Shown here in pieces: positions 18,501 to 23,798 of a DNA stretch of 64,000 nt (position 1 is the first letter of the stretch; the number at the start of each line of letters is the position of its first letter). A model generated the notes under the pieces. The model was not told the origin of the DNA. It did no database searches and saw only the letters and a program-made list of their open reading frames with translations. The stretch is from Carposina sasakii (taxonomy: Eukaryota > Arthropoda > Insecta > Lepidoptera > Carposinidae): NCBI GenBank assembly GCA_014607495.2, contig CP053153.1, forward strand, positions 8,432,001-8,496,000. Direction: 5' to 3'. The position numbers and the translations under genes were made by a program.

Positions 18501-21132
18501 TGTGTGGGTGAGATGTACCATAACCCGTACTTTGTGTGACGTAGGCATTCCATAAGAAAAGATTTTCCGAAATTCCCATGAGACTGGAAATTAACGGGTT
18601 TTCTAAAGTTTATGCGGACAATGTCGCGGGTGACCACTAGTACCGTACAAAGAGTTCGTTGAATTAGGGTAGCGTTAAATAATGTAGAAGGAAATATTAA
18701 GTCATTTTGACTAGATGTTTCTTCTATGTTTCTAAAAGATTATTAATAACTAGTGGACGCCCGCGACTTCGTCCGTGTGGACTGCAGAAAAAAACAAAAT
18801 GTCGAAATTATCCGGGATAAAAATATTTTCACGGGATAAAAAGTAGTCTATGTGTTAATCCAGAGTGTCAGCTAACTCCATACCAAATTTTATTAAAATC
18901 TTTCCACCCGTTTTTACGTGAAAGAGTAACAAACATCCACCCATCCATCCAAACTCACAAACTTTCGCGTTTATAAATATTAGTGGGATTTTACGCCATC
19001 AACTCCGTATGTCAGAAATAGATACATTTGTCAAATAACTTTTATTACCCACAATAATGGTTTATTACTATGAAACACCTTAATACGAAATACCTATTAG
19101 GTATATTATGTTAATATATAAGTATAAGGTAATATTATGTTAAGCTCAATAATCCACCGCATGCAGTACGTACCTAATTAGTAGACAGATAGTAAGGGTA
19201 TATTGGTCCCCAAATTGGTACACAAATTGTATAATACAACAGTCGCTAATGGGGTATATCTACGTATAACGTACATACATAGGTACTTATACGTATGTAA
19301 TTTTCCATTTTCCTCGTATTGAACGTAATATTTTATGGGCGTTACTAATGAAAAAAGGGCGGGTAAAGACATCCTACAATCCTTTGTCTGATCTTCAACA
19401 TAGGGATCCGATACGTACCTACAGTCTACCGTGCGAAATCTTTTCACAAGTCCAATACATTACAAAACTTGCCTATACATATAGTGCATAATTTATAAAT
19501 CTGTACAGGGTGTGCGTGACATACTGAAATGCTGAACCAGTACCATTATGTTCAGTTATACGACAGTGTTTTACTTGCAGGAAATGCATTTAAAATTAAA
19601 ATGTTTGCTTTGCGTGCTAATCCCATTGGTGGATCCTGCTAGTCTTCTATCAGTTATTCTGTGATACATAGTTTTAATAATTATTTATTTATTGGACAAA
19701 ACACTCTAATGTTATTTTTACAGCATTATCTAAGGTCCAAAAAGACAATTACTCTCCCTCTTTTTATTTTGGTCCTGAATTTTTTTTTTAAGTTTAGTGG
19801 TTTTCACTTCAATCATGTCTGTCTGCAATCTGTCTGCAGTCTGAAAGCCAACCTATCAGTATTGGCCTGCCTGTCACTTACATCCTGTATATGAATACTA
19901 TTTTCTCGTACTTTCTGTTAGGTTAACTTACGATGTAAGCAATGTATCCACCAGAAACACGATATTCGCACAATAAATTCTCCTTTTTGAATTAATTATC
20001 TTCAAGCGTTCTTGGAGAACAACATTTATTTTTCTAGAGGGTTTTGAAATTGTATCCGTCTTTGTTGAGGATTTATATTTAACAAACTTACGAATATAAT
20101 TAAAATAAAATTAAAAATATAATAAAATTATAATATATAAGGGTAATTAAAAAACCCTCCAATCGCATTTAATTCTGTTTTTTAACGAATAAGGGCGCCT
20201 TCATATTAGCCGCAAAGAGCCATCTTGTAGCCGCGCTGCTATGTGAACCCATAATGCGGCCGCGCATTAGTTCATCGATCCACTAGTACAATGCGTTGCC
20301 AGATTTGTTTACCTAATCTTTTTCATTTTAATAGTAACACTAAAATCCGTGTTTCTTTGTCAGAGTCCATCGTAATTATATGTACAGCGACGTACAGTAG
20401 ATGCGCTGCCCCGCGCGGCTGTTTGCGGCAAGTTTGGAAATAGATTTATTATACACGTACTCGTACAATGGATATAAAAAAACAATCTTGATGAATGTAA
20501 CTGTTAAAACTTGCGTAACTATCATAAAGAATGAACAATGGCAATATCTTTTCCCGGCTTTCTTTGCAGGTATCAACAATTCAGCAAGGTGTCTGCAGAC
20601 GATCGTACTGGCAGTATGCGATTACAGACAACATGGTCTGCGCCGGCCGAGGGAGGCGGGACTCTTGCGCAGGAGACTCTGGCGGTCCCTTACTATGTAA
20701 AGGGAGGGACATGCGGTACTATTTGCAGGTAAACTTCATGAGCTTTCCTCTTCTTATGAGCCTAGTTACGCAGGAGGCTAGTATGTATTTTCGATCAATT
20801 TAAATTGCTATTATAATTGGCGTTGTGCTCTTTTGTTTGAGTAGGTATTATTTTTGCTTCGTTTTGATTTACAGATCACCTTTTAAGCGTTTACTTCCTT
20901 GAAATTTCTTTTTTTTTCGTGCCGAATCTAGCCCGAAGCCTAAAAGTATAGATATCTACTCATAAAAGCAGCTTTATTTGTACCTAATTATACAAAGACA
21001 CTTTTTCTTCAGGGAATAACAAGTTTCGGCGACGGTTGTGGCAAGCGAGGCAAGTTCGGCATCTACACACGCACTGCCGGCTATGTCACATGGATTCAAG
21101 ACATTATGAACAGGGACTATTTCGACGATTGA
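514..21132 (+). CDS. TSP1-domain trypsin-like serine protease, multi-exon, 5' incomplete
   Basis: Secreted or extracellular chymotrypsin-fold protease is inferred. Exons read from frame and GT-AG sites: 514-589, 5993-6119, 9772-9844, 11532-11638, 13903-14126, 15785-15987, 17556-17712, 20570-20728, 21013-21132 (stop TGA 21130-21132). Domain order: short linker, TSP1 module 1, basic linker, TSP1 module 2, Pro-rich linker with a single Cys, activation site R|IIGG, catalytic domain. The triad is complete: His in TAAHC (15839-15841), Asp in NDVALL (15971-15973), Ser in GDSGGP (20678-20680). Asp six residues before the Ser predicts trypsin-like cleavage after Arg/Lys. All junction phases agree except 11638 to 13903, where phase 2 meets phase 1, so one exon finishing TSP1 module 2 is missing from this model. 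The signal peptide and start must lie left of position 1. Introns are heavily loaded with transposons. The exact orthologue is not recognised. Confidence 0.85.
835..1130 (+). repeat. Dispersed repeat family E, copy 1
   Basis: About 290 bp similar to 26990-27270. Shared words include TTTCTATAATATA, AGGTGGAGCTT-like, ACCGTGTGCGTTGAGTCCGCG and GGTAAATCCTCGGCGTA. It is non-coding and of unknown class. Its right edge touches the repeat that hosts the DDE transposon. Confidence 0.6.
1457..1620. repeat. Internal inverted repeat inside the DDE transposon
   Basis: A 30-bp arm at 1457-1486 (TGGCTATAGCGCATATCATC..) is perfectly inverted at 1591-1620, with about 104 bases of poly(A/T)-rich spacer. It lies just past the transposase stop, in the 3' untranslated part. 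It could be a nested foldback MITE or an RNA stem marking the transcript end. Confidence 0.7.
1769..3604 (-). CDS. Mutator/Kolobok-like DDE transposase
   Basis: Open frame to stop 1769-1771; it extends upstream to 3766, but I prefer the ATG at 3604-3602 because upstream residues look non-coding. About 611 aa. Visible features: basic nuclear-localisation-like N-terminus (KSKKRKFRG), a zinc-binding CxxC cluster ([17 protein letters not shown]), first catalytic Asp in [10 protein letters not shown], a CKSC cluster, [13 protein letters not shown], second Asp in [10 protein letters not shown], CxxH in [10 protein letters not shown], a long Lys-rich insertion ([10 protein letters not shown]), then NNNECFNS with the likely catalytic Glu, and a basic C-terminus. 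The frame is uninterrupted, so the copy may be recent or even active. Family assignment rests on motif recall, not a search. Confidence 0.8.
   Translation of the reverse strand: MDKKTSQQSATWRRPSSKSKKRKFRGVLPHQSEADTSHASASAAKLKKSDDTSFDVHIDPTAGYSIIQFFLVFSTLQQYVKCKVCNKDVSFTKYGQRGLGFKICVTCDCGEKYINSCPLISTGYEINRRLVYVMRLIGVGLSGINTFCGLMELGHGINSTVYYQILNSIAIAVQSVFDIVTSKSVKEEKLLNAQHGEPEDVLTVSGDGSWQKRGFSSLIGIVSLIYKHSKKIADVVVKSSHCKSCESKKGMKDTIEYAQWYEKHKLVCSANHSGSSGKMEVDGICEMFLRSLEKFAVHYGFYIGDGDTKTFKILFDTAPYGEDFVVKKLECVLHVAKRIFKRAKDAKKILTQKRKAAKKDAEKPSPKKKAAKKVVVKKKKVVIKKVPVVKTQDLTIKLMTELSTNYSLAIRRNLNSVEDMRREIWAGYYHKISTDSNPQHTYCSDSWCKYKKAVKNNQIETFKHPPALADDVQEVLKPIYEELTKDELLERCLGGNTQNNNECFNSCVWAMAPKHVFTGRKTVEIACQTAACIYNEGLQPVLKILEVMGVKLGPIAVQYAEKRDSDRVRVGNRRSSNASKETRSRRREAILDEHTFYEESEGPLYGAGIAD
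4440..4805 (-). repeat. CACCCTGT-ended repeat family A, copy 1 (minus)
   Basis: Reverse-orientation relative of 10925-11310 and 39634-39965. Shared pieces: TTCGTTGCCACCCTTAACGA, TTTATAGTGTCCAGTGTTTA, GAAATTATTAATTATCTGTC-like, TACGCGCGTCTATGTGCA, and GCTTCCATGGAGAAAAATGA. The right end carries ACACCCTGT. It is probably a non-autonomous DNA element. Confidence 0.6.
4812..4893 (-). repeat. RTE-like/interspersed repeat fragment
   Basis: Contains CACGCGGACGAAGTTGCGGG, the reverse of the GCGACTTCGTCCG core also seen at 18751-18990 and, decayed, at 37621-37705. It is common in lepidopteran genomes as a retrotransposon-associated repeat; class assignment is from memory. Confidence 0.45.
5993..6119 (+). 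CDS. Protease gene: TSP1 module 1 exon
   Basis: Acceptor TTGTTTGCAG, donor GCGAG|GTAACA, phase 2 out. It encodes the TSP1 signature SPWSHWSSC followed by the basic layer KTRRRHC and the C..GSLRIE end. This is the Trp/Arg/Cys layered pattern of thrombospondin type-1 repeats. The last Cys of the module comes from the next exon (SC at 9772). Confidence 0.85.
6173..6260. mobile_element. Short hairpin element (mini-MITE) beside the TSP1 exon
   Basis: Arms at 6173-6201 and 6232-6260 are inverted with one mismatch in about 29 bp (ACTATACTATACGCCAACCG.. against ..CGGTTGGCGTGTAGTATAGT). The inner part (AGTCATA / TATGACA) also pairs, so almost all 88 bases fold. It lies about 50 bp after the donor of the TSP1 exon. 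Confidence 0.7.
6829..6952 (-). repeat. Dispersed repeat family G, copy 2 (minus)
   Basis: On the minus strand it reads CTCTCAGGCGATAAGCTAGC, then CTAAACGTGGCTGTGGGATC, GGCTACCCCATTTCC and ACACGGCCGTGTTT, matching the other family G copies. Confidence 0.65.
8480..8927. repeat. Repeat family C, copy 1
   Basis: About 450 bp with inverted ends GGTGTAAAAAGACAAC and GTTGTCTTTTTATACCCTG. The interior includes GATCATTTTCTTCTATGGAA, AAGATATTGAGGTCCA and AAGAATACGAGGTATTAAAA. Related copies lie at 14148-14513 and 17951-18456, all in introns of this gene. Confidence 0.65.
8981..9248. mobile_element. Palindromic MITE family B, full copy 1
   Basis: Begins TATACAGGGTGTAACAAAAA and ends as its inverse. 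The two halves are almost complete reverse complements (GTTAAGCGAAAAGCTATGTA against TACATAACTTTTCGCTTAAC). TA at both edges suggests a Tc1/mariner-type TA target. The second full copy is 35484-35750, and a half copy is 26850-26985. Confidence 0.75.
9268..9420 (+). repeat. Dispersed repeat family G, copy 3
   Basis: Shares TAGCAAC, ACTGATCATTTACTTA, TGATCCTGCAGT and GAACACAGTCGTGTAT with the other family G copies. Confidence 0.55.
9620..9746 (+). mobile_element. LINE (CR1/Jockey-like) 3' end
   Basis: The words TGGCTGGAAGAAATCTCTGT, TAGAGATAAGCTCGCC, TTGTACAT and TGTACAATAAAGAATATA match the 3' end of the LINE fragment at 40938-41412, where coding sequence is also visible. It carries its own AATAAA. 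It ends about 25 bases before the exon at 9772, so LINE-derived DNA supplies the end of this intron. Confidence 0.65.
9772..9844 (+). CDS. Protease gene: end of TSP1 module 1 and basic linker
   Basis: Acceptor TTTGTTTACAG, donor ACTAAG|GTAGAT, phase 0 out. It completes the first TSP1 module with a Cys, then gives a strongly basic linker ([17 protein letters not shown]). It starts only about 25 bases after a LINE 3' tail (see 9620-9746). Confidence 0.7.
10012..10150. mobile_element. MITE family D, copy 1 (TTA duplication)
   Basis: Ends GGGCTAATTTTGCCAAACGTCAG and the inverse CTGACGTTTGG..AGCCC. TTA stands at both sides (10009-10011 and 10151-10153), the 3-bp TWA duplication typical of PIF/Harbinger elements. 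A diverged relative is 17341-17477; both share CTAAAACTTGAT and TTGATG/CTGCTG-like centres. Confidence 0.7.
10925..11310 (+). repeat. CACCCTGT-ended repeat family A, copy 2
   Basis: Begins near TGTTTTTTCGTTGCCACCCT, continues through AACGAAGGGTACATACTCTG, GACTGGGAAACGATGAAAAT, the GTGTCCAGTGTTTATGCTAG core and TGCTTCCATGGAGAAAAATG, and ends near GACGACCAAAAATCAACCTG. It is related to 4440-4805 and 39634-39965. Confidence 0.6.
11320..11450 (+). repeat. Dispersed repeat family G, copy 4
   Basis: Carries AGGCGATAAGCTAGCTGGTC, ACTGATCATTTACTTCTGTC, AACGTGGCTATATATAGG, CGATCCTGCAGTTCAGGCTA and GGGAACACAGCCGTGTGTGT. It is one of the cleaner copies. Confidence 0.65.
11532..11638 (+). CDS. Protease gene: start of TSP1 module 2
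   Basis: Acceptor TTAATTTCAG, donor AGACG|GTGAGA, phase 2 out. It encodes [14 protein letters not shown] and TTVRRR, the WxxW and CSxxC parts of a TSP1 module. The second half (distal cysteines) is not on this exon and does not appear at 13903, so a further exon is expected between 11639 and 13902. Confidence 0.8.
12017..12403. mobile_element. Element with GGGCGTTTTTCCA terminal repeats
   Basis: The left end GGGCGTTTTTCCACTAGACG and the right end (GGCCGTGTTGTAAAATGGAAAAACGCCC, inverse) share GGGCGTTTTTCCA and a nearby GGCC. A third similar end, GGCCGTGCTGTCCAGTGGAAAAAC, lies at 12296-12319, and a family F repeat is nested at 12155-12250. No clear target duplication is seen. The following bases (12406-12600) belong to another dispersed sequence I cannot classify. 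Confidence 0.5.
12155..12250 (+). repeat. Repeat family F, copy 1
   Basis: Starts ATACAGGATGTTTGTGACAG, then CAAATATTGATATTGCGACT and GACCATAATTCTGAGGCG. Related copies: 19505-19640, 21470-21560, 21828-21920 (minus) and 63850-63950. Confidence 0.55.
13450..13754. mobile_element. GCATGC-rich MITE, 305 bp
   Basis: Terminal inverted repeat of 19 bp with one mismatch: GTACTGACAGACGTGCTCA at 13450-13468 against the inverse ending GTCTGTCCGTAC at 13754. The interior repeats variants of AAGCATGCTCA/TGAGCATGCTT about ten times in both orientations, so it is rich in GCATGC palindromes. No coding frame. Confidence 0.7.
13903..14126 (+). CDS. Protease gene: linker and activation-site exon
   Basis: Acceptor TTTTTATAG, donor TATAAG|GTACAA, phase 0 out. 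It encodes a Pro-rich linker with one Cys in PPCGILG, which in S1 zymogens usually ties the propeptide to the catalytic domain. [20 protein letters not shown] follows. Cleavage after the Arg would free the mature N-terminus IIGG. The reading frame needs a phase-1 upstream exon, which is not provided by 11532-11638. Confidence 0.85.
14148..14513. repeat. Repeat family C, copy 2
   Basis: Shares GTATTAAAAGACAACGTTGT, TTTTTCTATGGAACCAACCC, CAATATCTTGGAAACC, and ATGATCGTGATAT near the end with 8480-8927 and 17951-18456. It starts about 20 bases after the donor of the activation-site exon. Confidence 0.65.
14540..14662 (+). repeat. Dispersed repeat family G, copy 5
   Basis: Carries GCATCTCTCTCCGAGCATGT, GCTAAACGTGGCTGTGGGCT, CTAACCCATTTCGGGAACAC and AGCCGTGTATACC. 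It is directly followed by a minisatellite. Confidence 0.65.
14665..14752 (+). repeat. 13-bp minisatellite, about 6.7 copies
   Basis: Perfect tandem copies of CCTACCTTGTACA, intronic. The fake open frames across it are a by-product of the 13-base period (three units give 13 codons). Confidence 0.9.
15408..15442 (+). repeat. SINE-like fragment with the CCCACTGCTGG-type core
   Basis: GCGTCCCACTGCTAGGCGAA and TGCCTCCCCTTC match the widespread insect repeat core (CCCACTGCTGGGCAAAGGCCTCC). Similar cores lie at 28166-28192 and 34562-34600. Confidence 0.5.
15785..15987 (+). CDS. Protease gene: catalytic His and Asp exon
   Basis: Acceptor AAATTTTAG, donor CTGAG|GTAGGT, phase 2 out. It carries FCGGTLV, then WVITAAHC with the catalytic His at 15839-15841, then RLGEHDL, and VVNDVALLR with the catalytic Asp at 15971-15973. 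The Cys pair around the His is present. Confidence 0.93.
17125..17311. mobile_element. Harbinger-like MITE, 187 bp, TAA duplication
   Basis: Ends GGGTGTTCACTCGCCCACGT and its inverse ACGTGGGCGAGCACCC; TAA at 17122-17124 and 17312-17314. A 3-bp TWA duplication and short inverted repeats fit PIF/Harbinger. No internal gene. Confidence 0.75.
17341..17477. mobile_element. MITE family D, copy 2
   Basis: Diverged relative of 10012-10150: starts AGGACCGATTTTTCCAAACG, centre GATGCTGTCGTTCCCTAAAA, ends TTACGTTTAAAAAAATCAGC then CCTT. It lies only 27 bases from the neighbouring MITE. Confidence 0.6.
17556..17712 (+). CDS. Protease gene: middle catalytic exon (ACLP, GWG)
   Basis: Acceptor TTGTTCCAG, donor GCACAG|GTTTAT, phase 0 out. 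It encodes the interdomain segment GLACLPEPD and the S1 core motif CVILGWGKK, ending TRILHEAQ. These motifs occupy the usual positions between the catalytic Asp and Ser exons. Confidence 0.88.
17771..17907. mobile_element. Short MITE, uninterrupted paralogue of the DDE transposon's target
   Basis: Ends GCCAATTTTAATA and the inverse TATTGAAATTGGCC. Its left part (AATAACCGATCTCGAG) matches 1132-1150, and its right part (GTTTTCATACAAAATTTCAA) matches 4028-4050, the two flanks of the DDE transposon. A single TTAA (in GGATTTAATG) sits where the transposon inserted in the other copy. Confidence 0.7.
17951..18456. repeat. Repeat family C, copy 3
   Basis: Inverted ends TACAGGATGTAAAAAGACAA and TTATCTTTTTACACCCAATA. 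The interior repeats AACATTATAACATTTTGACA and ACCGATTCCAGATGG twice, an internal direct duplication. It is related to 8480-8927 and 14148-14513. Confidence 0.65.
18751..18990 (+). repeat. RTE-like interspersed repeat
   Basis: Starts ACTAGTGGACGCCCGCGACT followed by TCGTCCGTGTGGACT; continues with AGTAGTCTATGTGTTAATCC and ACCCGTTTTTACGTGAAAGA; ends CGCGTTTATAAATATTAGTG. This layout is common in lepidopteran genomes, with the ending typical of an RTE-type 3' tail; class from memory. Confidence 0.55.
19505..19640 (+). repeat. Repeat family F, copy 2
   Basis: TACAGGGTGTGCGTGACATA, CTGAAATGCTGAACCAGTAC and GTTCAGTTATACGACAGTGT align with 21470-21600. It is non-coding. Confidence 0.6.
20570..20728 (+). 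CDS. Protease gene: catalytic Ser exon
   Basis: Acceptor CTTTGCAG, donor TTGCAG|GTAAAC, phase 0 out. It encodes [24 protein letters not shown] and YYLQ. The nucleophile Ser is at 20678-20680. Asp at about 20660 occupies the S1-pocket base position of trypsins. Confidence 0.93.
21013..21132 (+). CDS. Protease gene: terminal exon
   Basis: Acceptor TTCTTCAG; the reading frame ends at TGA 21130-21132. It encodes [24 protein letters not shown] and a short acidic tail DYFDD. The GVYT-like and final Trp-Ile helix motifs are the normal end of an S1 domain. No AATAAA was spotted in the first few hundred bases after the stop. Confidence 0.9.
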   Translation, partial: GITSFGDGCGKRGKFGIYTRTAGYVTWIQDIMNRDYFDD

Positions 21133-22112
21133 ACACTTTAGTATATTTTGACATAAACTCTCATTCAGCGTTTTCCTGTTCGACCAATTAAGCTTTAGTC
21201 AACAATCTATAAATAGTAACAGTTGAGCAAGCCTAAAATTCGCCTTCTCTTTTTGCGGATATGGTGTAGTACCTACCTACGTGAGTGGAAAGGTAACAGA
21301 CGGCTTTCTTTATACCTTTTAAAAGACTGTTTTTTTCACGCTCGAAAAAAGTTATTTTGCAAGAGATAACGAACTGTATGTTTGATGTACCTACTTAGAG
21401 GTAGATCTCACCACTTTTCTGTGCACTAACCAGTTTATAATTATTATTATGACTTCTCTGGCTGTACTATACCGGGTATGGGTGACAGCCAGGCAAATAC
21501 TGAAATGCTGAACAAGAACCATTGTGTTGAGTTATACAACAGTGTTATTACTCGCAGCAAATCTTCGCTGTCCGCGCCAATTGTATTGGGCTATCCTGTG
21601 ACTAATTAAATGGACTTATTGGTTATTGTGTGACACATCGCTGTTTTTTGGATCACTTATGACTCTCCATTAGGGATGATCAGTTATTTGAACTTTTGGG
21701 GGCATCTTTTTTTCAAAATCACCTTTTGGCTAAAATATTATTTTTAAGTCAGTATACCTATATAAAGCCTAATTAAACGAAGTAAAAAATTTTTTCCTGA
21801 AAATATGAAAAAAACTGAAAATTTTGGAAATTTCTTCCAAAAAATTTCAGTGCTTTCCGCCTCAGAATCATGGTCTGAAGTCATGGTATCAATATTTTCC
21901 TGGCTGTCACAACCACCCTGTATACCATTCTGCTTTATATTATCAAAATAATATTGAAATGTTAAAATAAAGAGGAAAGTATGGTAAAGTAAGTTCTGTT
22001 GAACCCTTATTTTCCCCCGGAAACACAATAATGTACGTACATACCTACGGCCGCGCGGTCAGCGCAATATGGTTCCTTTCGAAAATCATACATACCTACA
22101 TGGTACAAGAAA
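21133..22112 (+). other. Intergenic: 3' flank of the protease gene
   Basis: Contains two family F pieces: 21470-21600 plus (TACCGGGTATGGGTGACAGC, ACTGAAATGCTGAACAAGAA) and 21828-21912 minus (on the minus strand TACAGGGTGGTTGTGACAGC). No other gene is seen before LTR element I. Confidence 0.55.
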
Positions 22113-22116
22113 CATA

Positions 22117-22553
22117 TGTCGGAGATCAAGATGTCATATCCTACAGTCGGATCTCCAACGCCATCTATTTTCAATCGTTGAAGTTAGAAACGTCAAGTCG
22201 ACAGCTATCACTGACTTGAGGACAACTGTCACTTGGGTAAAGATAAGACAGAGTACTGAGAGGGCGCCACTGTAGATTTACAACGACCACCGGGTCGTTT
22301 GAATTGAGCCGGAGGGTATTCTGTGCTGGCTGGTTGCGTCTGTCGAGCGAAGCACGGGTGCTAATCAGCCTCTGTCTTGTACTTACCACGTTTCTACGTT
22401 ATCCGCTAGAATCCTAGTAATCTTGTGCGTAGATACAGTGAAAGTGTTTGTGATTCCTAATTAAGCTTGTTTACTACACGCCGCATTCTTTATTTCGGAT
22501 TTTGGAAGATGTCGGACACACCTAACGGCACGCCACTCGACCCATTTACGTCA
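22117..22553 (+). repeat. 5' LTR of element I
   Basis: 437 bp, TG..CA ends. It differs from the 3' copy at two places I can see (GACAACTG against GACAGCTG; CCATTTACG against CCATCTACG). The gag ATG at 22509 lies inside it. Confidence 0.9.
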
Positions 22554-23798
22554 TCAGAAGTGGGATGCAACCCGGATCACCCACATGAAACACGTGCTTC
22601 AAATAGTGACTCGAGCGAAGAAAAATGGCGTCTTCTCTTCGAGCAACAAAATCAAAATTTTCTGGCGTTGGTGCAAGCAATAAAACTACCTGCATCTTCG
22701 GACTCTATTCGCCTTCCTGATTTCGACCCAGAGAAAAGAGACATCGACGCCCGAGCTTGGATAACGACCGCGGACATGTGTATCACAGATCGACATCGCC
22801 ATGGATCTTCTCTGATGATCGCGTTAAGCCACGCACTCAAGGGCGAAGCATCATCTTGGCTGTCTTCAATATCGTTTCCTAATATGACGTGGGCCGATTT
22901 TAAGGAGCTTTTCGTAGCAAGGTATGACTGTCCTGAAACTGCTGCTTCCTTTCTCATCAGTATGCACGACAAGAATTACAACACACGACAACACACAACC
23001 GAGAGATTAGATTACGAGTGCCTGGCCTCATACGCCGCTACCCTCATAACATCCTTAATGGCAAGGTGGAATGGACTGACTACAGAACAGATAGCAATAG
23101 CCACTGTCTTAGCTCATATTTCAAAACAAGAGCCACGTGTTCAGAGGATTGCTATAACGACTGACATCAAGACGCGTAACCATTTACAAAAGGAACTGAA
23201 GGCTGTCTCGTTCCTGAAGAGAAGTTATTCATCAAGTATTTATCGTGATGGACCCGACCTAAAAAGAAACCGACCTAATGGATCTGCTGTGACCATCAAG
23301 TGCTTTAATTGTGGACAACTAGGCCACAAATCTCTTCAATGTCGCAACAAAGCCAATTCGAAGAAGCAAGATGACCGGTCCAAACACAGGTCCTTTCACG
23401 GGGACCATAACTCGACCAACCAACCTACAGGGAGAACCGATCGCATCACCTGCTTCAACTGCCGGGAACAAGGCCACTATGCATCCGACTCCCCGAAGAG
23501 GAAAATCAAGGAGGGGAACAACGGTACCGGCGGCGGCACTGGAACTGGTCCAGCTAAGGAAAAGCGAGTAGACGTGTGCATTGTGAATGCGCCTTCGGGT
23601 TCTCTGCGTCACTCTGGTGAGTCATTCCCATTTACTTACGACTCAGGTTCAGAGTGTTCCTTAGTTAAAGAATCGATTGCTTTGAAATTTAGTGGTAAGC
23701 GAATTTATGACAATGTTTCTATGACTGGTATAGGACAAACTTCTATAGCTTCAACAATTCATTGGGTTAGCTTCGTACTTCCGCCAATTTGTTCCTAA
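22509..23798 (+). CDS. Gag plus truncated protease of element I
   Basis: Starts at ATG 22509 within the LTR; the first 15 codons are LTR-encoded. Capsid-like helical region about residues 50-250, then a basic stretch and zinc knuckles: CFNCGQLGHKSLQC is complete; CFNCREQGHYASDSP has its last Cys replaced by Ser. The protease active-site triplet DSG follows in TYDSGSECSLV. The frame leaves protease at the deletion junction near 23758-23766 and stops at 23796-23798. It is probably still able to make a Gag protein. Confidence 0.85.
   Translation: MSDTPNGTPLDPFTSSEVGCNPDHPHETRASNSDSSEEKWRLLFEQQNQNFLALVQAIKLPASSDSIRLPDFDPEKRDIDARAWITTADMCITDRHRHGSSLMIALSHALKGEASSWLSSISFPNMTWADFKELFVARYDCPETAASFLISMHDKNYNTRQHTTERLDYECLASYAATLITSLMARWNGLTTEQIAIATVLAHISKQEPRVQRIAITTDIKTRNHLQKELKAVSFLKRSYSSSIYRDGPDLKRNRPNGSAVTIKCFNCGQLGHKSLQCRNKANSKKQDDRSKHRSFHGDHNSTNQPTGRTDRITCFNCREQGHYASDSPKRKIKEGNNGTGGGTGTGPAKEKRVDVCIVNAPSGSLRHSGESFPFTYDSGSECSLVKESIALKFSGKRIYDNVSMTGIGQTSIASTIHWVSFVLPPICS
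22554..22566 (+). promoter_or_regulatory. Primer-binding site of element I (tRNA-Leu-like)
   Basis: TCAGAAGTGGGAT follows the LTR with no gap. It is the complement of ATCCCACTTCTGA, the 3' acceptor and T-arm end of insect tRNA-Leu(CAG) as I recall it. The TGGTG that would pair with the tRNA terminus CACCA is absent. The same word is at 53584-53598 and 60770-60782. Confidence 0.65.

Larger units (their letters stand above)
17713..20569 (+). other. Intron 7 of the protease gene
   Basis: Holds a 137-bp MITE (17771-17907), repeat family C (17951-18456), an RTE-like repeat (18751-18990) and family F (19505-19640). The part 19650-20560 is AT-rich with no nameable feature. Confidence 0.6.
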
